From CAYMRB01 sp964392615 (GTDB lineage: Bacteria; Planctomycetota; UBA8108), in assembly GCA_964392615.1 (NCBI GenBank), contig CAYMRB010000265.1, positions 1-14,168 on the forward strand: DNA of 14,168 nt, written 5' to 3'. Within the stretch, counting starts at the first letter, position 1; the number at the start of each line of letters is the position of its first letter. Under the pieces are notes generated by a model. The model was given only the letters and a program-made list of their open reading frames with translations, was not told the DNA's origin and did not search any database. The position numbers were made by a program, and so were the translations under genes. Positions 1 through 8,240 of this stretch are shown piece after piece.

Positions 1-1139
1 TCTGGAACCACATCGTCGAGCACCCGAACTGGGATGGGTTCTGGCAGTCTCGTAACATCCTCCCCCACCTGAAGAACGTCCGTTGCGCGGTGCTGACGGT
101 CGGCGGCTGGTTCGACGCGGAGGACCTCTACGGCCCGCTGAAGACCTACCGCTCGATCGAAGCGAACAATCCCGACATCGACAGCGTGCTCGTCATGGGG
201 CCGTGGGCGCATGGCGCGTGGAGGACGCCCGGAACTCGCCAGCTGGGAAACATCGACTTCGGCTTCGACACGTCGGGCTTCTACCACGAGCGCATCCTGT
301 TGCCGTTCTTCGAGCACCACTTGAAGGATCGCAGCGATCCGAATCTCCCCGAGGCGTACGTGTTCGAAACCGGCGCCAATCGCTGGCGACGCTTCGACGC
401 GTGGCCGCCGCGCGCCATCGTCGAGAAGAGCCTGTGGCCTGATGCGAACGGCGGCCTGTCGTTCGAGGCGCCGGCACCGAAGAGGCCCGCTGACGCGTAC
501 GACGAGTACGTCAGCGATCCGGCGAAGCCGGTGCCGTTCACCGAATCGACCGCCGTCGGCATGACGCGCGAGTACATGACGGACGACCAGCGCTTCGCGT
601 CGCGGCGCCCGGACGTCCTCACGTATCGCTCGAAGGTGCTCGAGAAAGACGTCACGCTCGCCGGACCGATCGACGCCGAGCTCTGGGTATCGACGAGCGG
701 CACGGCATCGGACTGGATCGTCAAGGTGATCGACGAGCTCCCGCCCGACGCGCCGGATCCCGATCCGAACCCGCGCGGCGTGCGGATGGGCGGCTACCAG
801 ATGATGGTGCGCAGCGAGGTCATCCGCGGCCGCTTCCGCGACAGCTACGAGCACCCGGAGCCGTTCATACCGAACCGACCGACGAAGGTCGCGTTCGAGC
901 TGCTGGACGTGCTGCACACGTTCCAGGCCGGGCATCGCATCGTCGTGCAGATCCAGAGCACGTGGTTCCCGCTCGTCGACCGCAATCCGCACGAGTACGT
1001 GCCGAACGTCTTCAAGGCGAAGGAAAGCGACTTCGTCAAGGCGACGCAGCGCGTGTGGCGCGGCGGAAGAACGGCGACGCGGCTGCGCGTGAAGGTGCTG
1101 CCGCAGCGCGACGCGACGGGGGCGACGCGGTCGTTCTGA
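1..1139 (+). CDS. CocE/NonD family hydrolase (X-Pro dipeptidyl-peptidase / glutaryl-7-ACA acylase-like), 5' end cut off by window
   Basis: The open frame runs in from the left edge (first whole codon at base 3) and gives 378 visible residues ending in TGA. The family are alpha/beta-hydrolases that cleave peptide, amide or ester bonds with a Ser-Asp-His triad. The nucleophile-elbow serine should lie upstream and is not in the window. The other two triad residues are visible: Asp38 in GGWFD and His70 in GPWAHG (visible numbering). After about residue 150 comes a beta-sandwich of the PepX_C type, with family-like stretches such as GVRMGGYQM and WFPLVDRNP near the end. The normal length is about 600 residues, so roughly the first third is missing and I cannot say whether it has a signal peptide. 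It converges on the M28 peptidase gene. Substrate is unknown: acyl-amide and X-Pro peptide are both possible. Confidence 0.93.
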   Translation, partial: WNHIVEHPNWDGFWQSRNILPHLKNVRCAVLTVGGWFDAEDLYGPLKTYRSIEANNPDIDSVLVMGPWAHGAWRTPGTRQLGNIDFGFDTSGFYHERILLPFFEHHLKDRSDPNLPEAYVFETGANRWRRFDAWPPRAIVEKSLWPDANGGLSFEAPAPKRPADAYDEYVSDPAKPVPFTESTAVGMTREYMTDDQRFASRRPDVLTYRSKVLEKDVTLAGPIDAELWVSTSGTASDWIVKVIDELPPDAPDPDPNPRGVRMGGYQMMVRSEVIRGRFRDSYEHPEPFIPNRPTKVAFELLDVLHTFQAGHRIVVQIQSTWFPLVDRNPHEYVPNVFKAKESDFVKATQRVWRGGRTATRLRVKVLPQRDATGATRSF

Positions 1140-1176
1140 AGCCCGCGGCCCGGTTCCGCTTGCGTGGATTCGTCCA

Positions 1177-2895
1177 TCACCCCACCCACCCGGCCACGAG
1201 AAACGCCAGCGCGCCGATCGTCGCCGCGCGCGACAAGCCGCCCCCGACGGCCCGATCGACGAGCGCGACGTGCGGCAGCCACAGCCACAGCGCGACGCCC
1301 GAGTAGACGACGAGGCCGAAGAACGCCGACACGGGACGTGCACTGAGCGTCTGAAAGAGCAGATAGCCGGTCGGGACGACGAGGAGTGCCGCCGGCACCG
1401 TCGTGACGACGTGAATCGCGGCGACCCATCGCTGCCGCGCGGAGCTCTCGGAGGCCGATCTCGCAAGGTACGCGCTCGGTAGGCTGACGAGGAACGGCCA
1501 CGCGAAGAGCCAGCTCGCCGCGGGCAGGAACAGGCTCGTCAGCAGCGTCGCGCCCCCCCACGGCGCGAGCCCCCACGGCGCGAGCTCGACAGTGGCCGAC
1601 GCGCCATGCGTGCGTCGACTCGACGCGAGAACGCGCGCCGTGATCGCGACGCCGGCTAGCCAGCACGCCATCATCAGGAACGCGCTCTGCTGGCGCTCGC
1701 CCGCGGGCTCCTCCACGGCGCTCAGTCCGAACGCGTACCGCGCCAGCAGAGTCAACGCGAGCCCCGCCAATGCGGCGATCGCGGCGAGGCGCAGCGTGTC
1801 GAACAGCGCCGAAACGGCTTGACGGCCTCCTCCCTTTGTCATCTCTCCACGACGACCCGTCCGCCGCGCGACGAGGAACCATGCGACCGTCACGACCGCG
1901 CCGACGAGCCGCGCGAGCCACGTCGGATACGCGACGACGTATCCGCCGAGCAGGTTGAAGAACACGGCGTCGCCGGTCGCCTCGACGATCGGGTCGAGAT
2001 CGCGATCGCCGAACCACCGCGCCAGCGACAGCGCGTACGTGCCGTGATGCTGCAGGCTCGCCAGACTGAGATTCTCGACGGTGTCTAGCGGCCCGTGGTA
2101 CGCCGGATGCCCATCGATGAACGCGAAGTTCAACCCGCGCAGGCCCGCGCGCTGAAACACCGTGAAGTCGGTGTCGTTCGGCATCATGCCGTAGACGGTC
2201 GACGCGAGCGAGTTGCCGACGAGATGCGGCGCGGCCGCGATCGCCCCGGCGACGATCTCCGCGTTGCCGTCGCTCGTCTCGAACAGGATCGACGGTCCGC
2301 TGTTGCCACGCGCCTCGAAGTTGAGGACGAGCCGCACGTCGTCGAGGAATGCGGCGCCCTCCTCGACCGCGCCCTTCGCCCCGCGCAAGTGCTGCTCCTC
2401 GCCGTCGGTCAGCAGGACCGCGACGTCGTTGCGCAGCGGCGGTCCGGCGCGCAGCGCCCGCAACGTCTCGAGGAATGCCGCGACCGCCGCCGCGTCATCA
2501 GCAGCGCCCGGCCCCTCCGGCACGCTGTCGTAGTGTGCGACGAGGAGGACCGTGCCAGTCGACGCCGTGCCGCGCAGCGTCGCGCGGATGTTGTAGAGAT
2601 CGACCGGCTTGTCGTCCGGCCCCGTCGCCTTCACCTCGCGCGGCACCTGCACCACGGGCTCGAGGTCGAGCGCGCGGATCGCATCGAGGAGGACCTCGCG
2701 GACACGAGCGTGCTCGGGCGTGCCCGGCGGGTGCGGTGCTCGTGCGATCGCACGGACGTGTACGAGCGCGCGCGCCGCCGAGAACTCCATCGTCGCCGCG
2801 GTGGCGGGCAGCGGATCGGGCGGACGCAGCTCGCGAATCGTCCAGGTCGGCGCGGCGAGCAGCAGGACGACGATGAGAAAGGCGCTGAGCTTCAC
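1177..2895 (-). CDS. M28 family zinc metallopeptidase with polytopic membrane C-terminus
   Basis: This 572-residue protein starts with GTG at 2895. That start keeps an N-terminal hydrophobic segment (about residues 5-20), which looks like a membrane anchor or signal sequence. Residues about 40-295 form an M28 (aminopeptidase-type) domain. Expected dinuclear zinc residues are present: His121 in AHYDSV, Asp133 in GAADDAA, Glu167 with catalytic Glu166 in DGEEQ, Glu194 in NFEARG, and His267 in YHGPLDT. From about 325 to the end come roughly seven hydrophobic helices (near 325-343, 366-390, 404-423, 450-478, 490-516, 522-545, 556-571). This architecture resembles the ER metallopeptidase 1/Fxna group. 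It probably trims peptides at the outer face of the membrane. The start lies 9 bp after the stop of the GH106-like gene, so the two are probably cotranscribed and possibly coupled; no clear Shine-Dalgarno sequence is visible. Confidence 0.93.
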   Translation of the reverse strand: MKLSAFLIVVLLLAAPTWTIRELRPPDPLPATAATMEFSAARALVHVRAIARAPHPPGTPEHARVREVLLDAIRALDLEPVVQVPREVKATGPDDKPVDLYNIRATLRGTASTGTVLLVAHYDSVPEGPGAADDAAAVAAFLETLRALRAGPPLRNDVAVLLTDGEEQHLRGAKGAVEEGAAFLDDVRLVLNFEARGNSGPSILFETSDGNAEIVAGAIAAAPHLVGNSLASTVYGMMPNDTDFTVFQRAGLRGLNFAFIDGHPAYHGPLDTVENLSLASLQHHGTYALSLARWFGDRDLDPIVEATGDAVFFNLLGGYVVAYPTWLARLVGAVVTVAWFLVARRTGRRGEMTKGGGRQAVSALFDTLRLAAIAALAGLALTLLARYAFGLSAVEEPAGERQQSAFLMMACWLAGVAITARVLASSRRTHGASATVELAPWGLAPWGGATLLTSLFLPAASWLFAWPFLVSLPSAYLARSASESSARQRWVAAIHVVTTVPAALLVVPTGYLLFQTLSARPVSAFFGLVVYSGVALWLWLPHVALVDRAVGGGLSRAATIGALAFLVAGWVG

Positions 2896-2904
2896 GTCGA
2901 CAGG

Positions 2905-5900
2905 CTACTCGTCGCCGCGCTCGAGAGCACGCTCGAGCTGCGTCGATAGCGCTTTCGAACGACGGCGCGTCGGCTCGAGCTCCGGAGCGATCGAGCGGTA
3001 GAACGTCGCGATCGTCGCCCGTTCCTCCGCCGTTCGCTCGGTCGGCTCGACACCAAGTGTCATCTCGACCGACAGAGGCAGGTCTCGAATCGGATCCGGC
3101 ATGGTCGTCGACCCGACTTGCAGGAACAGCTTCCGCTCGCGCATCTCCGGCCACGGCAGCTCGAACGTCAGCCCCTTGGCCCAACCGAACTCGAGCGCCC
3201 GCGGGGTCTCGACGACGATCGCCCGACGATCGAAGCCGGCGTAGCGACTGCGCAATCGAGACACGAAGCGCACGGGGATCGGCACCGGCTCGCGCAGGTT
3301 CAACTCGAGCATCGGCTCCGGCGGCTGCTGGACGTAGCGCTGCCACACGGTCCGGCGCTCCGCGTCGAGCACCGTCACGAAGAAGCCGCGCAGTCGCGCC
3401 TCGAGGTCGCCGTCGGTGCGGTTCCAAACGATGATGCGATCGATCGGTCGCACCGCGCCGAGGTCGACCTCCCACCAAGGCCCGACGTGATTGTGCGTGT
3501 GCGACACGGAGCCGTGCTCGAACGCGCCGTCGGCATTGCCGTCGATCGCTCGCTCCGGTAGGCCGCCTACCGACGTCGCCGATTGCCGCGCCTTGCCGGA
3601 GCGCGCCACGTTCTTGTCAGCGCTGAAGACCTCGACCTCCGCGAGCGCCAGATACTCGGGGCGGTCGGGGATGTCGACCCGCACGACGCGCCCGCTGACA
3701 CCTCCGGGAGCGCCGAACGCCGTGGCCCGCGGCCTGCGCGGTTCGGCGGCCGTGTCGGCCGGAGCCGCTACCGCGCCGACATCACTCAGAAACTCGAAAC
3801 GGAATCCCGTGACGACTCCGCTCGGAGTCGACGTCCTGACAATCGAGCGCTTGAAGCGTGAGCGCTCGTACGGGAGACGGGGCCACTTCGCGACGCGCTC
3901 CCATCGCTCGCGCGCCGCCTCGAGATCCGGCGTCGACGTGTCGAGCGTCTTGCGCAACGCAGCGACCTCGTCCCGCGCCCACCGAATCCACGCGCTGCCG
4001 CTCAGCGAGTGCTGCACGGTGACCGGCCCGAGGAGCCCCGACGCGGTCGGTCCGAGGTTGGCGACGCGGTTCGTCACCGTGTAGTGCGGGGCGATCGTGT
4101 TCGCGACGCGCACCTCGAGCTCGTTCGCTCCCGCACGGACGTGTTCCGTGAGATCGAACCGGAACGGCCGCGCCAGCCGCACGCCGACGGTCTTGCCGTT
4201 GACGAGCACCTCGGCCGCGACGAGCACCTGCCCGAGATCGAGCAGCGTGCGCCCGCGCAGATGCGCCGCGTCGATCTGCAGCGTCTGTCGATAGACGCCC
4301 AGACCTGAGTAGGTCGGCAGCGCGAAACTCTTCCACTCGCCGACCTGAATGAGTCCCGATCCGGAAAGCTCGACGCCGATCGGCTGCGGGAACGCCGCGC
4401 CGCCATACTCGCCGGGCTCCATCTCGATGCGCACCGCGACCGTCGACACGCCGCGCGGTGGCTTCGCGACGCGCGCGGTGCCGTCGCGAACGACCGCCGG
4501 CTTGCCGTCGACCCAGACGCGCGCCGGAGCCTTCGTGCCGAGCACGACCGCCGCGACGCCCGGGGGCGCGCGGAAGCGGTACCAGCCGACGCGTCGATCG
4601 CCGCGCGACTTGACGTCGTACGCGATGTCCGGCAGCTCATCGAAGCACGTCAGGTACGGCGACGGCAGATCGATCGCGAGCTTGCGGTGCGGCTCGGTCT
4701 CGCGGCCGACGTTGGCGACCGGCGTGCTGCCCCACGGCTCGACGCCCATGCGGCCGAACACGCTGACCGCGCTCCACGCGGCATCGTCGAAGCCGTGGTG
4801 GGTCCAGCCCTCGCCCTCGGACGGGCTGCCCTTCCACATCGCGTCGCTGACGATGTGCGTCGTCGCACCGCTTGCATCGCGCACCGACATCACCAGCGCG
4901 ATGCCGCGCTTCTCGACGACGCCGAGGTCGGCATGCACCTGCCCCCACACGGCGACGACGTTCTCGCCGCCGCGCAAGTACGGCGCGATGTTGAAGGTCT
5001 CGGGGTTCTTCCACCGCGCCCACGGGCCGATCTCCTCTTCGATCTTCGTGCCGTTGACGAACAGGCGGTAGCCCGTGTACGCGGTGACGACGAGCTTCGC
5101 CGCTTGCGGAAGACGGTCGAGACGGAACGTCCGGCGCACGTGCGTCGCGCTCGTGTTGCCGCCCCAGATCCACGACGCGGTGCTCAGGTCGGGAGCCAGT
5201 CGATCGGCGACGCGCTCGTCGATCGATGCGACCGACGGCGGCTCCTTCTGCGCCCAGAGCCGCCCCTTGCCGCCGTCGGGGATGTCGAGAAGGACCGCGT
5301 TCTCCCCAGCGCGCAACGGCAGATTGCCGAGCGCGCCCTCGAACGGTTGCTCGACGCCGTTGACCCACAGTCTCGCCTGCGAGTTGCGCAGCTCGACGCG
5401 CAATCCGACGCGCTGCGCAACCGGCGATCGAATGCGCGTGAACAGCAGCTTGCGACCGGCCGGCAGCTCGATGAAGTTCTCGTCGACCGCACCGTCCGGA
5501 TAGCCGCTGTGGCCGCCCCACGGCGCCGGGCGCGCGAGACCGATCGTCTGCGAGAAGTCGACCGTCCGCCAGACGCTGCGGTATTGCCCGACTCGAACCT
5601 CGACTCCAGCGCGCGCCGAGTCCGCATCGGCCAGTAGCACGTCGACCGCTTCGATGTCGCTCTCACCGAGGCCGAGCCACAACCAATGCGGCCCGATCGT
5701 CGCTAGCTGCGGAGCCCAGCCGCTCTCGTCGATCGCCGCGCGGTGCCAGCCGAGCTCGACGCCCGGCGTCGCCCCCTCCTCGCGATAGTGGAACGCGCGC
5801 ACCTCCGGTCCGATGACGTCGTCGGACGGCGGCCAGCGGAACTCGCCCCAGCGGTTCTCGCGCGTCGGGATGACCGAGAACCGCCAATCGTCTCCGAGCG

Positions 5901-8145
5901 CTTGTGCCGCCGGTTGCAGGCGCGCTCCGGCGCCCTCGCCGCGACGCGCGTCGCCGGGGCGGAAGACGATGAGAATCGCCGTATTGCCGACGCAGTGCTG
6001 CTCGACGTGCGTGTAGCCGTCGCGACGCTCGAAGCGATCGACCGCGGTCACCTTCCCGGTCAACGGATCCCAGAGCTCGGGCACGCCATCGACGCGACAG
6101 CGCGCCTTCAGATCGAGAGGCCCGTTCGTCGCGTTCTGGACGAGGTAGAGATCGGTCGTGCCGACGCGACGATGGTGTACGTACGTCGTCCCCGCCGCGC
6201 AGTCGAAGTCGCGATCGACGTGCTGCGACAGCAGCTCCGGCAGCCCCGGCCCCGGAGCCGGCAAGAACGCTCCGAAGCCGCCGCCGGGGAAGCTCTTCGA
6301 ACGCGTCGCTCCGTCTCTTGCCGGCCCGACGAGCTGCTCGAGGAGCGCCGCGAGCCGCGGATCGTCGCGACCGCTCTCTGTCGACGCGGACGGCAGTCGA
6401 CTGCAGAACACGACCGTGCCACCCGATTGCGCCAGCCGCAGCGCTTGCTCGACGACCGCGCGGCGCACCGTGGTCTCGGGGCTGAAGACCAGCGCGCGAT
6501 AGCCGTTGCCGGCGACGGTCAGTTGCCCGTTCGCGACCTGCGCGTTGGCGATCGAGTCGTCGTCGATGATGTCGTTGTCCATGCCGGCGTCATAGATCGA
6601 CCGCGACAGCCGCATGTAGCCGTTGTAGCCGGGTCGGTCGCCGCCGGGCGGCTCGCCGGCGAGCAGGCTGACCACCGGATAGTGAACCGCGACGTCGACG
6701 ACGTGCGTCCCCTGCGACAGAAGATAGCTACACCGCGCGACGAAATCGGACAGCTGGCCGTAGTAGCGCCAGTACGGCTGGCGCCAATGCGGGTCGGGCG
6801 CGGCGTGCTCCCACGTGCTCGCGCGCGTCGAGTAGTACAGCCCGTGCTCGTCGTAGAGATTGGACCCGAACGCGAAGTCCGTCGACAGCCACGACAGCGT
6901 CTGTTCGGTCGTCCGCCCCCAGCCGCTCGAGTGGAATGCTTCGTTCCACACGCGTGGACGGCCGTAGAGCCGCGCGATCGACGCGGCCACCTTCGTGTCG
7001 TAGTAGTTGCGCTGCTGCAGTGGCCGCTGGCCGTAGTCGTCGAAGCCCGGCGCCGAGAACCAGCGCTGCGTGCGGAAGTAGTCGATGTAGCCCTGACTCT
7101 GACGATCGATGCTGTTGCGACCCCAGTTGTCGTGGCTCGTCAGGACGTTTCTCTCGGTCGTCCAGTCGTAGACGCGTTTCCAGTAGTTCTGCTCGTCGAT
7201 CTCGAGGTACGTGTCGAAGAACGCGGTGCGGTAGGCCGGAGTGCGCGGCCCGACGTCGAAGTGGAGCGCCGGAATCGCACGGCCGATGTCGTAGCCGTGC
7301 CGCTCGCGGAACTTCGCCGCGAGCTCCCGCGTCCAGATGTCGCGCCGCGTCGGCGGGTGCTCGTCCTGAAACACTCCAGCGAAGCTCGTGCCCATCGCGG
7401 GCTTGCCGAGGCGCCGCTCGATCTCGCCGTAGAACATGTCGACGAACGCGTCGGCCGCGTCGCTGCTGAGCCGAAACGACAGGAACGGCTCGGCGACCGA
7501 TACCGCGACGCGCCAGCGGCCCGCGCCCGGCTTCCATTCGAGGACCCGATCCTGCACGTGCTCGGCGAGGTCGACGCTGCGCGCGTCGAGCGCGACGTCG
7601 CCATCGAGCGGATACGCGTGCGCCGCGATCAGCTCGCCGTCCGGCAGCTCGATCCGCGCCGCCTTCGACGACGACGCCTCCGCGGTGAGGAAGGCGACGC
7701 GGTGCGTGCTCGCATCGCGCGTGCGAGCCGCGGCTAGCTCGAGCCAGCCGTACTGCCCGTAGCCGACCTGGTCGTACGCCCACAGCGACATGCCGAGACG
7801 CCGACACTCCGCGTGGACGAACTCGAACACCTCCCACCAGCGCGGGCTGAACGACGGCGGATCGCAGCGCCCCGGCGAACGCTGGATCGGACACACGGCC
7901 TTGACGCCCTTCGCCGCGAGCGTCTCGAGCTGCCACGTGATGCGCTCGCGCTCCATGCGGTCGCCCTCCCACCACCACAGCGGCACCTCGCCCCACTGCG
8001 CGTGGTCCGGCGCGGCGAACTCGGCGCGCAGCCGGTCATGGTCCGGCAGAGCAGGAGATTCGTCCGCGTCGACGGGGGCGGCGTGAACGACGAGTGCGGC
8101 AAGCGATACGGCGAGAGTCGCCGTGAGGCGAGGCGTGAATTGCAT
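2905..8145 (-). CDS. Secreted GH106-like (alpha-L-rhamnosidase-type) protein with galactose-binding and F5/8-type C modules
   Basis: I place the start at the ATG at 8145, giving 1746 residues, because it opens with a Sec signal peptide (hydrophobic core about 8-20, cleavage likely after VHA, residue 22). The frame stays open 525 bases further upstream, but that part is arginine-rich and lies over the preceding gene. Residues about 45-500 look like a GH106 catalytic barrel: PLWWWEGD (near 54), WAYDQVGYGQYG (near 122), FQDEHPP with Asp261/Glu262, and WNEAF with Glu402; the acidic residues are candidate catalytic ones only. About 505-600 resembles the glutamine-amidotransferase-like domain of this family. 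Beta-sandwich, galactose-binding-type regions follow (about 885-960, 985-1135, 1280-1378). An F5/8-type C domain lies at about 1485-1640, then a charged helical tail. The likely role is exo-cleavage of deoxysugar-containing glycans outside the cytoplasm; true rhamnosidase activity is unproven. The Shine-Dalgarno sequence is weak. Confidence 0.9.
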   Translation of the reverse strand: MQFTPRLTATLAVSLAALVVHAAPVDADESPALPDHDRLRAEFAAPDHAQWGEVPLWWWEGDRMERERITWQLETLAAKGVKAVCPIQRSPGRCDPPSFSPRWWEVFEFVHAECRRLGMSLWAYDQVGYGQYGWLELAAARTRDASTHRVAFLTAEASSSKAARIELPDGELIAAHAYPLDGDVALDARSVDLAEHVQDRVLEWKPGAGRWRVAVSVAEPFLSFRLSSDAADAFVDMFYGEIERRLGKPAMGTSFAGVFQDEHPPTRRDIWTRELAAKFRERHGYDIGRAIPALHFDVGPRTPAYRTAFFDTYLEIDEQNYWKRVYDWTTERNVLTSHDNWGRNSIDRQSQGYIDYFRTQRWFSAPGFDDYGQRPLQQRNYYDTKVAASIARLYGRPRVWNEAFHSSGWGRTTEQTLSWLSTDFAFGSNLYDEHGLYYSTRASTWEHAAPDPHWRQPYWRYYGQLSDFVARCSYLLSQGTHVVDVAVHYPVVSLLAGEPPGGDRPGYNGYMRLSRSIYDAGMDNDIIDDDSIANAQVANGQLTVAGNGYRALVFSPETTVRRAVVEQALRLAQSGGTVVFCSRLPSASTESGRDDPRLAALLEQLVGPARDGATRSKSFPGGGFGAFLPAPGPGLPELLSQHVDRDFDCAAGTTYVHHRRVGTTDLYLVQNATNGPLDLKARCRVDGVPELWDPLTGKVTAVDRFERRDGYTHVEQHCVGNTAILIVFRPGDARRGEGAGARLQPAAQALGDDWRFSVIPTRENRWGEFRWPPSDDVIGPEVRAFHYREEGATPGVELGWHRAAIDESGWAPQLATIGPHWLWLGLGESDIEAVDVLLADADSARAGVEVRVGQYRSVWRTVDFSQTIGLARPAPWGGHSGYPDGAVDENFIELPAGRKLLFTRIRSPVAQRVGLRVELRNSQARLWVNGVEQPFEGALGNLPLRAGENAVLLDIPDGGKGRLWAQKEPPSVASIDERVADRLAPDLSTASWIWGGNTSATHVRRTFRLDRLPQAAKLVVTAYTGYRLFVNGTKIEEEIGPWARWKNPETFNIAPYLRGGENVVAVWGQVHADLGVVEKRGIALVMSVRDASGATTHIVSDAMWKGSPSEGEGWTHHGFDDAAWSAVSVFGRMGVEPWGSTPVANVGRETEPHRKLAIDLPSPYLTCFDELPDIAYDVKSRGDRRVGWYRFRAPPGVAAVVLGTKAPARVWVDGKPAVVRDGTARVAKPPRGVSTVAVRIEMEPGEYGGAAFPQPIGVELSGSGLIQVGEWKSFALPTYSGLGVYRQTLQIDAAHLRGRTLLDLGQVLVAAEVLVNGKTVGVRLARPFRFDLTEHVRAGANELEVRVANTIAPHYTVTNRVANLGPTASGLLGPVTVQHSLSGSAWIRWARDEVAALRKTLDTSTPDLEAARERWERVAKWPRLPYERSRFKRSIVRTSTPSGVVTGFRFEFLSDVGAVAAPADTAAEPRRPRATAFGAPGGVSGRVVRVDIPDRPEYLALAEVEVFSADKNVARSGKARQSATSVGGLPERAIDGNADGAFEHGSVSHTHNHVGPWWEVDLGAVRPIDRIIVWNRTDGDLEARLRGFFVTVLDAERRTVWQRYVQQPPEPMLELNLREPVPIPVRFVSRLRSRYAGFDRRAIVVETPRALEFGWAKGLTFELPWPEMRERKLFLQVGSTTMPDPIRDLPLSVEMTLGVEPTERTAEERATIATFYRSIAPELEPTRRRSKALSTQLERALERGDE

Positions 8146-8169
8146 GACGGTCAACAGTCCGTTGAAGAA

Positions 8170-8182
8170 GGGCTCCGAGCCC
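8170..8182 (-). other. Short hairpin upstream of the GH106-like gene, possible weak attenuator
   Basis: The 95-bp gap between the propeller gene and the GH106-like gene contains, on the minus strand, GGGCT-CGG-AGCCC followed by TTCTTC. A five-base stem and a mixed pyrimidine tract make only a weak terminator-like element. It could reduce read-through into the downstream gene; it may equally be chance. The rest of the gap shows no clear promoter. Confidence 0.25.
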
Positions 8183-8240
8183 GAGGGCGAGTCGTCTCGG
8201 TCGGGATCGAGGCGCCAAAACGCAGGAGCTTCGCGTCGAC

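Noticed and set aside
1140..1176. Bidirectional terminator between the convergent CocE and M28 genes
   Set aside because: The 37-bp gap is GC-rich but shows no convincing stem-loop with a T-tract on either strand.
2095..2949. Plus-strand open frame of 284 codons opposite the M28 gene
   Set aside because: It has a compositionally biased translation, runs past the end of the M28 gene into the next gene, and has no recognisable motif; it is an antisense shadow.
5743..7737. Long plus-strand open frame of 664 codons opposite the GH106-like gene
   Set aside because: Its translation is arginine-rich and low in recognisable motifs, as expected for the antisense of a GC-rich gene. The minus-strand frame has coherent domains over the same bases.
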